From Mycolicibacterium flavescens (GTDB taxonomy: Bacteria; Actinomycetota; Actinomycetes; Mycobacteriales; Mycobacteriaceae), in NCBI RefSeq assembly GCF_001722335.1, contig NZ_MIHA01000028.1, positions 1 to 61,208 of the forward strand: a stretch of DNA of 61,208 nt, given 5' to 3'. How positions within the stretch are numbered: the first letter of the stretch is position 1; every line of letters starts with the position of its first letter. The position numbers and the translations under genes are program-made. Below are positions 1 through 6,509 of this stretch, piece after piece. The notes beneath the pieces were generated by a model that saw only the letters and a program-made list of their open reading frames with translations, was not told where the DNA came from and searched no databases.

Positions 1-88
1 GCCACCAGCCGAAACCGAGGTGGCGGTGCGGGACCTGACGGCCTACGACGCCGCGTTCGGAGTCGATCTCGACGGCGGAGCCGCCTGA
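1..88 (+). CDS. istA: IS21 transposase IstA, C-terminal end (partial)
   Basis: Reading from base 2 gives 28 codons ending in TGA at 86-88, with residues such as AVRDLTAYDAAF near the end. The stop overlaps the istB start by one base (TGATG), the usual arrangement in IS21 elements, where IstA (DDE transposase) and IstB are translated in a coupled way. No catalytic residue lies in this fragment, so the assignment rests on position and on the coupled istB. Confidence 0.75.
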   Translation, partial: PPAETEVAVRDLTAYDAAFGVDLDGGAA

Positions 89-891
89 TGGCCACCACCA
101 AAACCAGCACGCCCGGCCGCGATGTCACCGCCGAGCTGGCCTATCTGACCCGCGCCCTGAAAGCACCGACCCTGCGTGACTCGATCGCCCGGCTCGCTGA
201 ACGCGCCCGCGCCGAGAACTGGACCCACGAGGAATACCTGGCGGCCTGTCTGCAACGCGAAGTCTCCGCCCGCGAATCCCACGGCGGCGAAGGACGCATC
301 CGCGCAGCCCGCTTCCCGGCCCGCAAGTCGTTGGAGGAGTTCGACTTCGATCACGCCCGCGGACTCAAACGCGACACCATCGCCCACCTCGGAACGCTGG
401 ACTTCGTCACCGCCCGAGACAACGTCGTGTTCCTCGGCCCACCCGGCACCGGCAAAACCCACCTGGCCATCGGACTAGCGATGCGAGCGTGTCAGGCCGG
501 CCACCGCGTCCTGTTCGCCACCGCCGCCGAATGGGTCGCCCGGTTAGCCGAAGCACACCACGCCGGACGCATCCACGCCGAACTCACCCGACTCGGGCGC
601 TACCCACTCATCGTCATCGATGAAGTCGGCTACATCCCCTTCGAACCCGAAGCCGCCAACCTGTTCTTCCAACTGGTCTCAGCCCGCTACGAACGCGCCA
701 GCCTCATCGTCACCTCCAACAAAGCCTTCGGCCGCTGGGGCGAAGTATTCGGCGACGACGTCGTCGCCGCCGCCATGATCGACCGCCTCGTCCACCACGC
801 CGAAGTCATCACCCTCAAAGGAGACAGCTACCGACTCAAAGACCGAGACCTCGGCCGCACACCTACCGCGGCCACCACCACTGAGGAATAA
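88..891 (+). CDS. istB: IS21 helper ATPase IstB
   Basis: A 267-residue AAA+ ATPase that helps IstA select target DNA and assemble the transposition complex. The Walker A motif GPPGTGKT is near residues 117-124 and a Walker B-like stretch LIVIDEVGYIP near residues 173-183. An N-terminal helical region typical of IstB precedes the ATPase. Length matches the usual 245-270 residues. It starts at the ATG overlapping the istA stop. The gene looks intact, so the element may still be mobile if istA is whole outside the window. Confidence 0.93.
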   Translation: MATTKTSTPGRDVTAELAYLTRALKAPTLRDSIARLAERARAENWTHEEYLAACLQREVSARESHGGEGRIRAARFPARKSLEEFDFDHARGLKRDTIAHLGTLDFVTARDNVVFLGPPGTGKTHLAIGLAMRACQAGHRVLFATAAEWVARLAEAHHAGRIHAELTRLGRYPLIVIDEVGYIPFEPEAANLFFQLVSARYERASLIVTSNKAFGRWGEVFGDDVVAAAMIDRLVHHAEVITLKGDSYRLKDRDLGRTPTAATTTEE

Positions 892-907
892 TCACCAACC
901 ACCCCGG

Positions 908-962
908 CAGGGGGTCAATTTTCACCTGCCGCCAGGGGGTCAAAATTCAGCCGCCGCCGACA
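908..962. repeat. IS21 right-end terminal repeats
   Basis: Two related copies lie in tandem: CAGGGGGTCAATTTTCACC from 908 and CAGGGGGTCAAAATTCAGCC from 933, each followed by a GCCGCC run. The element tip is GCCGCCGCCGACA, ending at 962. Repeated terminal sequences of this kind are the presumed IstA binding sites of IS21 elements. Confidence 0.8.
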
Positions 963-1018
963 TGCGGGAGTTGGCGCACCGCGGTGAACTGCCGGGCGTA
1001 TCGAAATCGAGCTGGTGA
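963..1018 (+). pseudogene. rpsN2: rpsN2 remnant: C-terminal end of zinc-independent ribosomal protein S14, cut by the IS
   Basis: Directly after the IS tip, the frame ending in TGA at 1016-1018 encodes [17 protein letters not shown], which is the conserved C-terminus of ribosomal protein S14. S14 of this type is about 100 residues, so roughly 83 N-terminal residues are missing on this side of the element and presumably lie beyond the left edge. Its stop sits six bases before the rpsR2 ATG, the known order of the mycobacterial alternative ribosomal operon (rpmB2-rpmG-rpsN2-rpsR2). The gene is therefore interrupted rather than an independent short peptide. Confidence 0.85.
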
Positions 1019-1023
1019 CGGCG

Positions 1024-1278
1024 ATGGCGAAGAAGAAGACGGTGAGGCGGTCTTCGATACCAGAGGTCAAGCGCGTCAAGCGTAACCCGCTCAAAGCTGC
1101 CGGAGTGGAACGCATCGACTACAAGGACATTCACGTGCTCCGGACATTCATTTCGGAGCGAGGAAAAATCCGTTCGCGCCGGGTGACCGGTTTGACCCCA
1201 CAACAGCAGCGGCAGGTCGCTATTGCAATCAAGAATGCACGCGAAATGGCGCTCCTGCCGTTCGGCACCTCCCGTTGA
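1024..1278 (+). CDS. rpsR2: Alternative (zinc-independent) 30S ribosomal protein S18
   Basis: An 84-residue S18 homologue starting [11 protein letters not shown], with the S18 core [26 protein letters not shown] written here only in part: [12 protein letters not shown] and [11 protein letters not shown] are visible. It contains no cysteine at all, so it is the C-minus form that mycobacteria make when zinc is scarce, in place of the zinc-binding paralogue. The ATG at 1024 is preferred; a GTG at 1015 that overlaps the rpsN2 stop is an alternative that adds three residues. The other genes of the operon and its Zur-controlled promoter lie to the left, beyond the IS, so expression here may depend on the element or be lost. 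Confidence 0.88.
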   Translation: MAKKKTVRRSSIPEVKRVKRNPLKAAGVERIDYKDIHVLRTFISERGKIRSRRVTGLTPQQQRQVAIAIKNAREMALLPFGTSR

Positions 1279-1474
1279 CGGGTGCGCGCGGCATAGGCAC
1301 CCGGCTTCGACAGCGTCCGCGGCTCGAAGCGGACGGCGCGAGAAGAGTCGGCCAAGAAGTTCTGCCGCTCGTGCGTGGTGCATGCCGAGTGTCTGCGCTA
1401 CGCGTTGGCATCGTCTGAACCATGGGGAATTTGGGGTGCAACGACGCCGGCTGAGCGGAGAAGGATTGCGAACT

Positions 1475-1645
1475 GAGGTGGCGACCCTCAAAGAGGCGCT
1501 CTGCATGGTCGCGAACACGTGTGGCAGGATCATTTTCGACTGGCGACGGTGACCCGAGGAAGCCGGTGTGAATCCGGTGCGGTCCCGCCACTGTGATCGG
1601 TCCGCCCAGGTCCGAGAGCCAGATACTCGACACGGTCGCCTCCTC
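1475..1645 (+). promoter_or_regulatory. Cobalamin (B12) riboswitch aptamer
   Basis: The conserved core is present: AAGCCGGTGTGAATCCGG at 1560-1577, followed by GCGGTCCCGCCACTGT at 1578-1593, and a B12-box-like GAGAGCCAGATACTCGACAC at 1614-1633. A closing P1 helix can be drawn: 1475-1486 (GAGGTGGCGACC) pairs with 1634-1645 (GGTCGCCTCCTC) over 11 pairs with one T-T mismatch. Such aptamers bind adenosyl- or methylcobalamin and turn genes off. It lies between rpsR2 and the FhuF-like gene; I see no gene or other signal at 1279-1474. Confidence 0.92.
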
Positions 1646-1697
1646 ACGACAACTGGGGCGGATCTCCCCGGCGAGGACGGACTCGGTGTGCCGAGAG

Positions 1698-1733
1698 GTC
1701 TTCCTGCGCTGTGCCCGCCCCCGACAGGAAGGC
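1698..1733 (+). promoter_or_regulatory. Shine-Dalgarno-sequestering hairpin (riboswitch expression platform)
   Basis: CTTCCTG at 1700-1706 is the exact complement of CAGGAAG at 1725-1731, and the stem extends by a G-T and a G-C pair to 1698/1733. The right arm contains the AGGAAGG ribosome binding site at 1726-1732 of the gene starting at 1744. Folding would hide the site, as expected for a translational OFF state. A second small hairpin, CTCGG-TGTG-CCGAG at 1682-1695, lies between the aptamer and this stem. The right arm is not followed by a T run, so a terminator is unlikely. Confidence 0.75.
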
Positions 1734-1743
1734 GAGCCGTTCG

Positions 1744-2409
1744 ATGAGGATCACCGACGAACTCGGCGATGTGGCGAAGCTCGGCGGGTTCTTCGCGATC
1801 GGGGTCGGCGAGCCGCCTGGCCGGTGGCAGCCGATCGAACGGTTCTACACAGACGGGTTCGCGGATCTGATCACCCGCACCGCCGAGGGCAGGGGCGCCG
1901 GGGCTCTGCGGGTGTCCGCGTCGCTGGTGCAGTTCAGCATCGCCTCGCGGCTGTGGTCACCGGCCCTGGCGTGCGCGGTGATGCACGGTGTGGCACCGGA
2001 TTTCGTCGGTCTGCAGCGTGCGGGCGATTCCGCGGATCTCGCGATCGTCGAACCGACAGGTGTGCGCGGAAGCGAAAGCGAACTCGTCGAGGTGCTCTAC
2101 GAGGCGGTGGTGCAGCGCCACCTCGAGCCGCTGGGGGCGGGTTTGGGGGTCAAGCTGGCGCCGGGGCTGCTGTACGGAAACGTGGCGTCGGCGATGGTCG
2201 CAGCGACCCGCGCGCTGTACTCGGCCCGGCCACGGCTACGGGACCCCGCGACCCGGCTGGCCCGTGCGCTGTTGGACACCGGCAAGCTCACCGGGACCGG
2301 AACGGTCAAATACAACTTGGCGTTTCGTCGCCGCAGCTGTTGCCTGTACTACCGCATCGCCGACGGGGCGAAGTGCGGTGACTGCGGGCTGACCCGACCG
2401 GCTAGGTGA
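1744..2409 (+). CDS. FhuF-like (2Fe-2S) protein under B12 riboswitch control
   Basis: A 221-residue soluble protein whose C-terminus has CC-x10-C-x2-C (CCLYYRIADGAKCGDCGL, near residues 200-217), the [2Fe-2S] ligand pattern of FhuF ferric-siderophore reductases. No signal peptide or membrane segment is seen. Start ATG 1744 is chosen because AGGAAGG lies 11 bases upstream and riboswitch sequence fills the region before it. FhuF relatives reduce Fe(III) chelates; the cobalamin riboswitch and the nearby bluB suggest instead a role with cobalt or corrinoid, perhaps reducing Co(III) during uptake or salvage. That role is inference. Its 3' end overlaps the convergent pxpA by 8 bases. Confidence 0.85.
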   Translation: MRITDELGDVAKLGGFFAIGVGEPPGRWQPIERFYTDGFADLITRTAEGRGAGALRVSASLVQFSIASRLWSPALACAVMHGVAPDFVGLQRAGDSADLAIVEPTGVRGSESELVEVLYEAVVQRHLEPLGAGLGVKLAPGLLYGNVASAMVAATRALYSARPRLRDPATRLARALLDTGKLTGTGTVKYNLAFRRRSCCLYYRIADGAKCGDCGLTRPAR

Positions 2410-3160
2410 ACGGCCGGATCTCGACGCCGTCGGCGGTCAGCCGGTCTCGCACCGCGGTGGCGATCTGCACCGCACCGGGCGAATCACCGTGTACGCAAAC
2501 GGATTCGACCCTGACCACGATCGTGGACCCGTCGACCGCGTCGACCCGGCCGCGGTTGACCATCGAGCTCACCCGCTCGGCGATCTCAGCTGTGTCGTGC
2601 AGCAGGGCGTTGCGCTGCCCGCGCGACACGAGCTGACCGTCCGGCCGGTACGCGCGGTCGGCGAACGCCTCGGGTACCGTCTGCAGGCCCAGTTCGGCGG
2701 CCTCGCGGAAGAACGCCGAAACCGAGAGTCCGAGCACCGGCAGCCCCGGGTCGACGGCGTGCACCGCCTCGGCGACCGCGCGCGCCTGATCGCGGTGGTT
2801 GACAATCGTGTTATACAGCGCGCCATGGGGTTTGACGTACGTGACCGATGTTCCGGCAACCTGCGCGATGGCCTGCAGCGCGCCGATCTGGTAGATGACG
2901 TCGGCGGTCAGCTCGTCGGGTGAGATGTCCAGAAAGCGGCGCCCGAACCCGGCGAGGTCGCGGTAGCTCACCTGCGCGCCGATGCGCACACCGCGTTCGG
3001 CGGCCGCCCGGCAGGTGCGCAGCAGCAGGGCCGGGTCGCCGGCATGAAACCCGCACGCCATGTTGGCGCTGGTGATGATGTCGAGCATGGCCTCGTCGTC
3101 GCCGAGTCGCCACACCCCGAAGCCCTCGCCGAGGTCGGCGTTGAGGTCGACGACGGTCAT
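2402..3160 (-). CDS. pxpA: 5-oxoprolinase subunit A (LamB/YcsF family)
   Basis: A 252-residue protein beginning MTVVDLNADLGEGFGVW, the diagnostic LamB/YcsF start, followed by ITSANMACGFHAGDP and VKPHGALYN. PxpA works with PxpB and PxpC to hydrolyse 5-oxoproline to glutamate with ATP. Neither partner is in this window, so it is an orphan subunit here. The ATG at 3160 overlaps the bluB stop by one base (TGATG), so the two are translationally coupled. The open frame runs on upstream, antisense inside bluB, but that extension is not real because the family start is at 3160. Confidence 0.9.
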   Translation of the reverse strand: MTVVDLNADLGEGFGVWRLGDDEAMLDIITSANMACGFHAGDPALLLRTCRAAAERGVRIGAQVSYRDLAGFGRRFLDISPDELTADVIYQIGALQAIAQVAGTSVTYVKPHGALYNTIVNHRDQARAVAEAVHAVDPGLPVLGLSVSAFFREAAELGLQTVPEAFADRAYRPDGQLVSRGQRNALLHDTAEIAERVSSMVNRGRVDAVDGSTIVVRVESVCVHGDSPGAVQIATAVRDRLTADGVEIRPFT

Positions 3161-3822
3161 CAGCGCATCCCCGCCGGCGCCGGCCACCGGTTCTCGCAGA
3201 CGAACTCGCTCAGCGGCCGCCCCGAGGTCCATTCGTCGATCTCGAGTTGCGGGCGGTCCGGGAACTCGGGCACCGGGCCCAGGCACAGCACCGCGACGGG
3301 CTCTGCGCCGTCGGGCATTTCGAGCAGTTCGGCCAGTCCGCGGGGTTCGAAGATCGACACCCAGCCCATGCCGTACCCCTCGGCGCGGGCGGCCAGCCAC
3401 ATGTTCTGGATCGCGCACGACACCGACGCCAGGTCCATCTGGGGCAGGGTGCGGCGGCCGAACACGTGCCGCTGCCGGTCGTCGCCGAGGGCCACCACGA
3501 ACAGTTCGGCGCAGTCGAGGATGCCTTCGACCTTCAGCGCGAGGAACTCCTGACCGCGTGCGCCCAGCGCCTCGGCGGTGCGGTGCCGCTCGTCGTCGAC
3601 GAGCCGGTGAATGGCCCGGCGCAACCGAATGTCGGTGATCCGGATGAACCGCCACGGCTGCATCAACCCGACGCTGGGCGCGGCGTGCGCGGCCGCCAGC
3701 ACCCGCGACAACGCGTCCTCGGGCATGGCGGCGCCCGCGGTGAAACGGCGCATGTCGCGTCGCTCGGCGATGGCGCGGTAGACGGCCCGGCGCTCGGCCG
3801 CGCTGAACGCATGCTCGCTCAC
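3160..3822 (-). CDS. bluB: 5,6-dimethylbenzimidazole synthase (nitroreductase fold)
   Basis: A 220-residue flavoprotein of the BluB type, which cannibalises reduced FMN to make the lower ligand of vitamin B12. Motifs include RRDMRRFTAG near the N-terminus, AAHAAPSVGLMQPWRFI near residues 49-65, GYGMGWVSIFEP and EPVAVLCLGPVPEF near the C-terminus; APSVG-x-MQPWRF is typical of BluB rather than of general nitroreductases. It is the first gene of a two-gene unit with pxpA. Its position next to a cobalamin riboswitch gene, in convergent orientation, fits a small B12-related neighbourhood. A generic nitroreductase is the alternative. Confidence 0.85.
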   Translation of the reverse strand: MSEHAFSAAERRAVYRAIAERRDMRRFTAGAAMPEDALSRVLAAAHAAPSVGLMQPWRFIRITDIRLRRAIHRLVDDERHRTAEALGARGQEFLALKVEGILDCAELFVVALGDDRQRHVFGRRTLPQMDLASVSCAIQNMWLAARAEGYGMGWVSIFEPRGLAELLEMPDGAEPVAVLCLGPVPEFPDRPQLEIDEWTSGRPLSEFVCENRWPAPAGMR

Positions 3823-3872
3823 GCCGCTCAGCTTAAGCGGCGGCCCGGGGACACCCGGATGCGCCGATTAAT

Positions 3873-3891
3873 GGAAACGGTTATCGTTATC
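3873..3891. promoter_or_regulatory. Candidate Zur operator at znuA
   Basis: GGAAACG-GTTAT-CGTTATC is an imperfect 7-5-7 inverted repeat, AT-richer than its surroundings, that resembles Fur-family (Zur) boxes. It ends three bases before the znuA ATG at 3895 and after the divergent bluB start at 3822. A TATCGT hexamer at 3882-3887 is correctly spaced to be the -10 of a leaderless transcript starting at the ATG, so a bound Zur would cover the promoter. The exact mycobacterial Zur consensus was not aligned. Confidence 0.5.
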
Positions 3892-3894
3892 GCC

Positions 3895-4851
3895 ATGTTT
3901 TACGACCCCAGACTGGTCCGCGTCCTGGCCGCCTGCGCCGTGCTGGCCGTCCCGCTCGCCGGGTGCTCGGACGACGGTGACCGCGCCGCGCCGCAGGGTG
4001 CGTGCCCGGTCGCGCCGGTCGATGTCGTGGTCAGCGTCGACCAGTGGGGTGACCTGGTCGAGCGGCTCGGCGGTGACTGTGCGCAGGTCACCACGGTGAT
4101 CGCGAGCAGCTCGGTCGACCCGCACGACTACGAGCCGACGCCCGCGGACGCGGCGACGTTCGAGGGCGCCCAACTGGTGGTGCTCAATGGCGGTCACTAC
4201 GACGAGTGGGCGGCCAAGCTGGCGGCCGGCGCTGCGCCGGACGCGCCGGTCGTCGAGGCCCTGGCAGCCGACCACGACCATGACCACGAACATGACCACG
4301 ACCACGATCACGGTGCCGGCGCCAACCCGCACGCCTGGTACGACCCCGCCGCGGTGACCGCGGTCGCCGACGCCGTGCGCGACCGGCTGAGCGCGCTGGC
4401 GCCCGAAGCCGCGGGCTACTTCGCCGAACGTCGCCGGGGGCTGGCCACCGCGCTCACGCCGTACGATGAGCGCATCGAATCCATTCGCGCGGGCGCGTCC
4501 CGAAAGACCTACGCGGCCACCGAGACCGTCTTCGACGACATGGCCGCGGCGCTCGGTCTGACCAACCGCACCCCGGCCGGGTACCAGGTCGCCTCGGCCA
4601 ACGAGTCCGAACCCTCACCCGCGGATCTCGACGCGTTCCTCCGGCTCCTCGAAGACCGCGGCGTCGACGTGTTGATCTACAACGTGCAGACCGAAGGCTC
4701 TGTGCCGCAACAGATCCGGGCTGCCGCCGAGCAGGCCGGGGTACCGGTGGTCGAGGTCACCGAAACCGTCCCGCCCGACACCGACTCGTTCGTCACGTGG
4801 CAGGTGGACCAGTTGACCGCACTCGCCGAGGCGCTCGGTGTCCGAACCTGA
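3895..4851 (+). CDS. znuA: Zinc ABC transporter substrate-binding lipoprotein
   Basis: A 318-residue lipoprotein: hydrophobic signal VLAACAVLAVPLAGC with lipobox LAGC at about residues 20-23, then the cluster A-1 metal-binding fold (VDVVVSVDQWGDLVERLGGD). A histidine/aspartate-rich loop (HDHDHEHDHDHDH, about residues 124-136) is the zinc-scavenging loop of ZnuA proteins; PHDYEP and NPHAWYDP carry likely zinc-ligand histidines. ATG 3895 is chosen because it leaves a normal signal peptide; an ATG at 3871 lies inside the candidate Zur box. The 3' end overlaps znuC by 14 bases. Confidence 0.92.
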   Translation: MFYDPRLVRVLAACAVLAVPLAGCSDDGDRAAPQGACPVAPVDVVVSVDQWGDLVERLGGDCAQVTTVIASSSVDPHDYEPTPADAATFEGAQLVVLNGGHYDEWAAKLAAGAAPDAPVVEALAADHDHDHEHDHDHDHGAGANPHAWYDPAAVTAVADAVRDRLSALAPEAAGYFAERRRGLATALTPYDERIESIRAGASRKTYAATETVFDDMAAALGLTNRTPAGYQVASANESEPSPADLDAFLRLLEDRGVDVLIYNVQTEGSVPQQIRAAAEQAGVPVVEVTETVPPDTDSFVTWQVDQLTALAEALGVRT

Positions 4852-5611
4852 CACCGCGGCGCTGAGCTTCGACGACGTCAGCGCGGCGCGCGGCGGCCGG
4901 CTCATCTGGTCGGAAGCCACGTTCGACGTGCCCGCGGGCGGCATCGTCGCGGTCATCGGCTCCAACGGCGCGGGCAAGACCACGCTGCTGCAGATCATGC
5001 TCGGGCTCATCGCCCCGGCGTCCGGACACGTGAAGGTGTTCGGGCAGCCGCCGGGCGCGCTGAACAAGGCGATCGGCTACGTGCCGCAGAACTACGCGTC
5101 GATTTCCGGTGAGGCGATCCGCGCCCGCGACGCCGTGATGCTCGGGCTGACCGGACACCGGTGGGGCTTCGGCCGCCCCAGCCGAGACGACAACCGCCGC
5201 GTCGACGAGGCGCTGGCCGCCGTCGACGCGACCGACGTGGCGTGCAAACGGCTTTCGCAACTGTCGGGCGGTCAGCGCCAGCGGGTCGCGCTGGCCGAGG
5301 CGCTGGTCTCCAAGCCGCGGATGCTGGTGCTCGACGAACCGCTCGCGGCGCTCGATCTGCGCAGCCAGCGCGAGATCGTCGCGGTGCTGGAGCGGATCAA
5401 CATCGAGTACGGCGTGACCATCTTCGTCGTCGCCCATGACCTCAACCCGCTGCTGGGCGTGTTGACCAGCGCCATCTACCTTCTCGACGGCCACGCACAC
5501 TTCGACACCCTCGACGGGGTGGTCGACGAGGAACTGCTCAGCCACCTCTACGGCACCCGCGTGGAGGTCGTGCACACCCCGCAGGGCGAGCTGTACATGC
5601 GGAGGACGTGA
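4838..5611 (+). CDS. znuC: Zinc ABC transporter ATP-binding protein
   Basis: A 257-residue ABC ATPase with Walker A GSNGAGKTT near residues 40-48, Q-loop YVPQNY, signature LSGGQRQRVALAEAL and Walker B MLVLDEPLAALD, then the H-loop VAHDLNP. It energises uptake of zinc delivered by ZnuA through the permease. It starts at a GTG inside the znuA 3' end, which implies translational coupling. Metal specificity is inferred from the His-rich binding protein; manganese cannot be excluded from the ATPase itself. Confidence 0.92.
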   Translation: MSEPDTAALSFDDVSAARGGRLIWSEATFDVPAGGIVAVIGSNGAGKTTLLQIMLGLIAPASGHVKVFGQPPGALNKAIGYVPQNYASISGEAIRARDAVMLGLTGHRWGFGRPSRDDNRRVDEALAAVDATDVACKRLSQLSGGQRQRVALAEALVSKPRMLVLDEPLAALDLRSQREIVAVLERINIEYGVTIFVVAHDLNPLLGVLTSAIYLLDGHAHFDTLDGVVDEELLSHLYGTRVEVVHTPQGELYMRRT

Positions 5612-6477
5612 TGACCACCTCCGTCGTCGCGCTGGGCTACCAGGAGAACTGGCTCGACATCCTCACCTCGGCGTTCATGCGCAACGCGCTGATCGGAGGC
5701 ACGATCGTCGCGCTGGCCGCCGGGCTGATCGGCTACTTCGTCGTCGTGCGCAACACCGCGTTCGCCGCGCACGCGCTGGCCCACATCGGGCTGCCGGGCG
5801 CCACCGGCGCTGTGCTGGTCGGCGTGCCCGTGGGGGTGGGGCTCGGCGTGTTCTGCATCGGCGGGGCGCTGGTGATCGGCGCGCTCGGGCGCCGGGCCGC
5901 CGACCGTGAGGTCGCGACCGGCACCGTGCTGGCCATGGCGACCGGGCTGGGCCTGTTCTTCAACTCGCTGGCTACCCGCGGCTCGAGCACGATGACCAAC
6001 GTGCTGTTCGGCAACCTGCTGGCGATCTCCAACCAGCAGATCGCGATGTTCGCGGCGCTGCTGGTGGTATTGGCGCTGTCGATCGGCTTCATCTACCGGC
6101 CGCTGCTGTTCAGCTCGGTCAACGCCCAGGTGGCCGACGCCAAAGGGGTTCCGGTGCGGGCGCTGTCGGTGGCGTTCATGGCGCTGCTAGGCCTCGCGGT
6201 GACGATGGCGGTTCAGGCCGTCGGCACTCTGCTGCTGTTCGCGCTGGTGGTCACTCCCGCGGCCGCCGCGATCATGCTCACCCCGCGGCCGGCCACGGCG
6301 ATCGCGCTGTCGACGGGCTTCAGCCTCGCGTCGGTGTGGGCGGGGCTGGGCCTGTCGGCGATGTTCAACGCGCCGCCGAGCTTCGTGATCGTCACCGTCG
6401 CCTGCAGCATCTGGGCGGTGGTGTGGGCGGCCGAACGCGGACTGCGGCAAACCGCCGATCAGGTGCTCATCACCTGA
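5611..6477 (+). CDS. znuB: Zinc ABC transporter permease
   Basis: A 288-residue ABC-3 family integral membrane protein with about eight hydrophobic segments, including IGGTIVALAAGLIGYFVVV, a central VLFGNLLAIS loop and AVGTLLLFALVVTPAAAAIML near the C-terminus, both typical of the ZnuB/MntB family. ATG 5611 is chosen because GGAGG at 5601-5605 is well placed; a GTG three bases earlier is possible. It overlaps the znuC stop and completes the znuACB operon. Confidence 0.92.
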   Translation: MTTSVVALGYQENWLDILTSAFMRNALIGGTIVALAAGLIGYFVVVRNTAFAAHALAHIGLPGATGAVLVGVPVGVGLGVFCIGGALVIGALGRRAADREVATGTVLAMATGLGLFFNSLATRGSSTMTNVLFGNLLAISNQQIAMFAALLVVLALSIGFIYRPLLFSSVNAQVADAKGVPVRALSVAFMALLGLAVTMAVQAVGTLLLFALVVTPAAAAIMLTPRPATAIALSTGFSLASVWAGLGLSAMFNAPPSFVIVTVACSIWAVVWAAERGLRQTADQVLIT

Positions 6478-6509
6478 GGGCAGCCCCGCGTCCACTACGC
6501 TGCGGGAGC

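Larger units (their letters stand above)
1..962 (+). mobile_element. IS21-family insertion sequence, right part
   Basis: The left edge of the window lies inside an IS21-type element: the istA tail, a complete istB overlapping it, and terminal repeats ending in CA at 961-962. IS21 elements carry two overlapping genes and multiple repeats at each end, and their tips read TG...CA; all these are seen here. The left half of the element is outside the window, so its length and target duplication cannot be read. The element interrupts an alternative S14 ribosomal protein gene, whose last codons begin right after the tip. Confidence 0.9.

Noticed and set aside
940..1647. Minus-strand frames over rpsR2 and the riboswitch
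   Set aside because: They are antisense to rpsR2 and a structured RNA and have no recognisable family.
3161..3655. Upstream extension of pxpA to 417 residues
   Set aside because: It runs antisense-frame through bluB, is Arg/Pro-rich, and the family start MTVVDLNADLGEG is at 3160.
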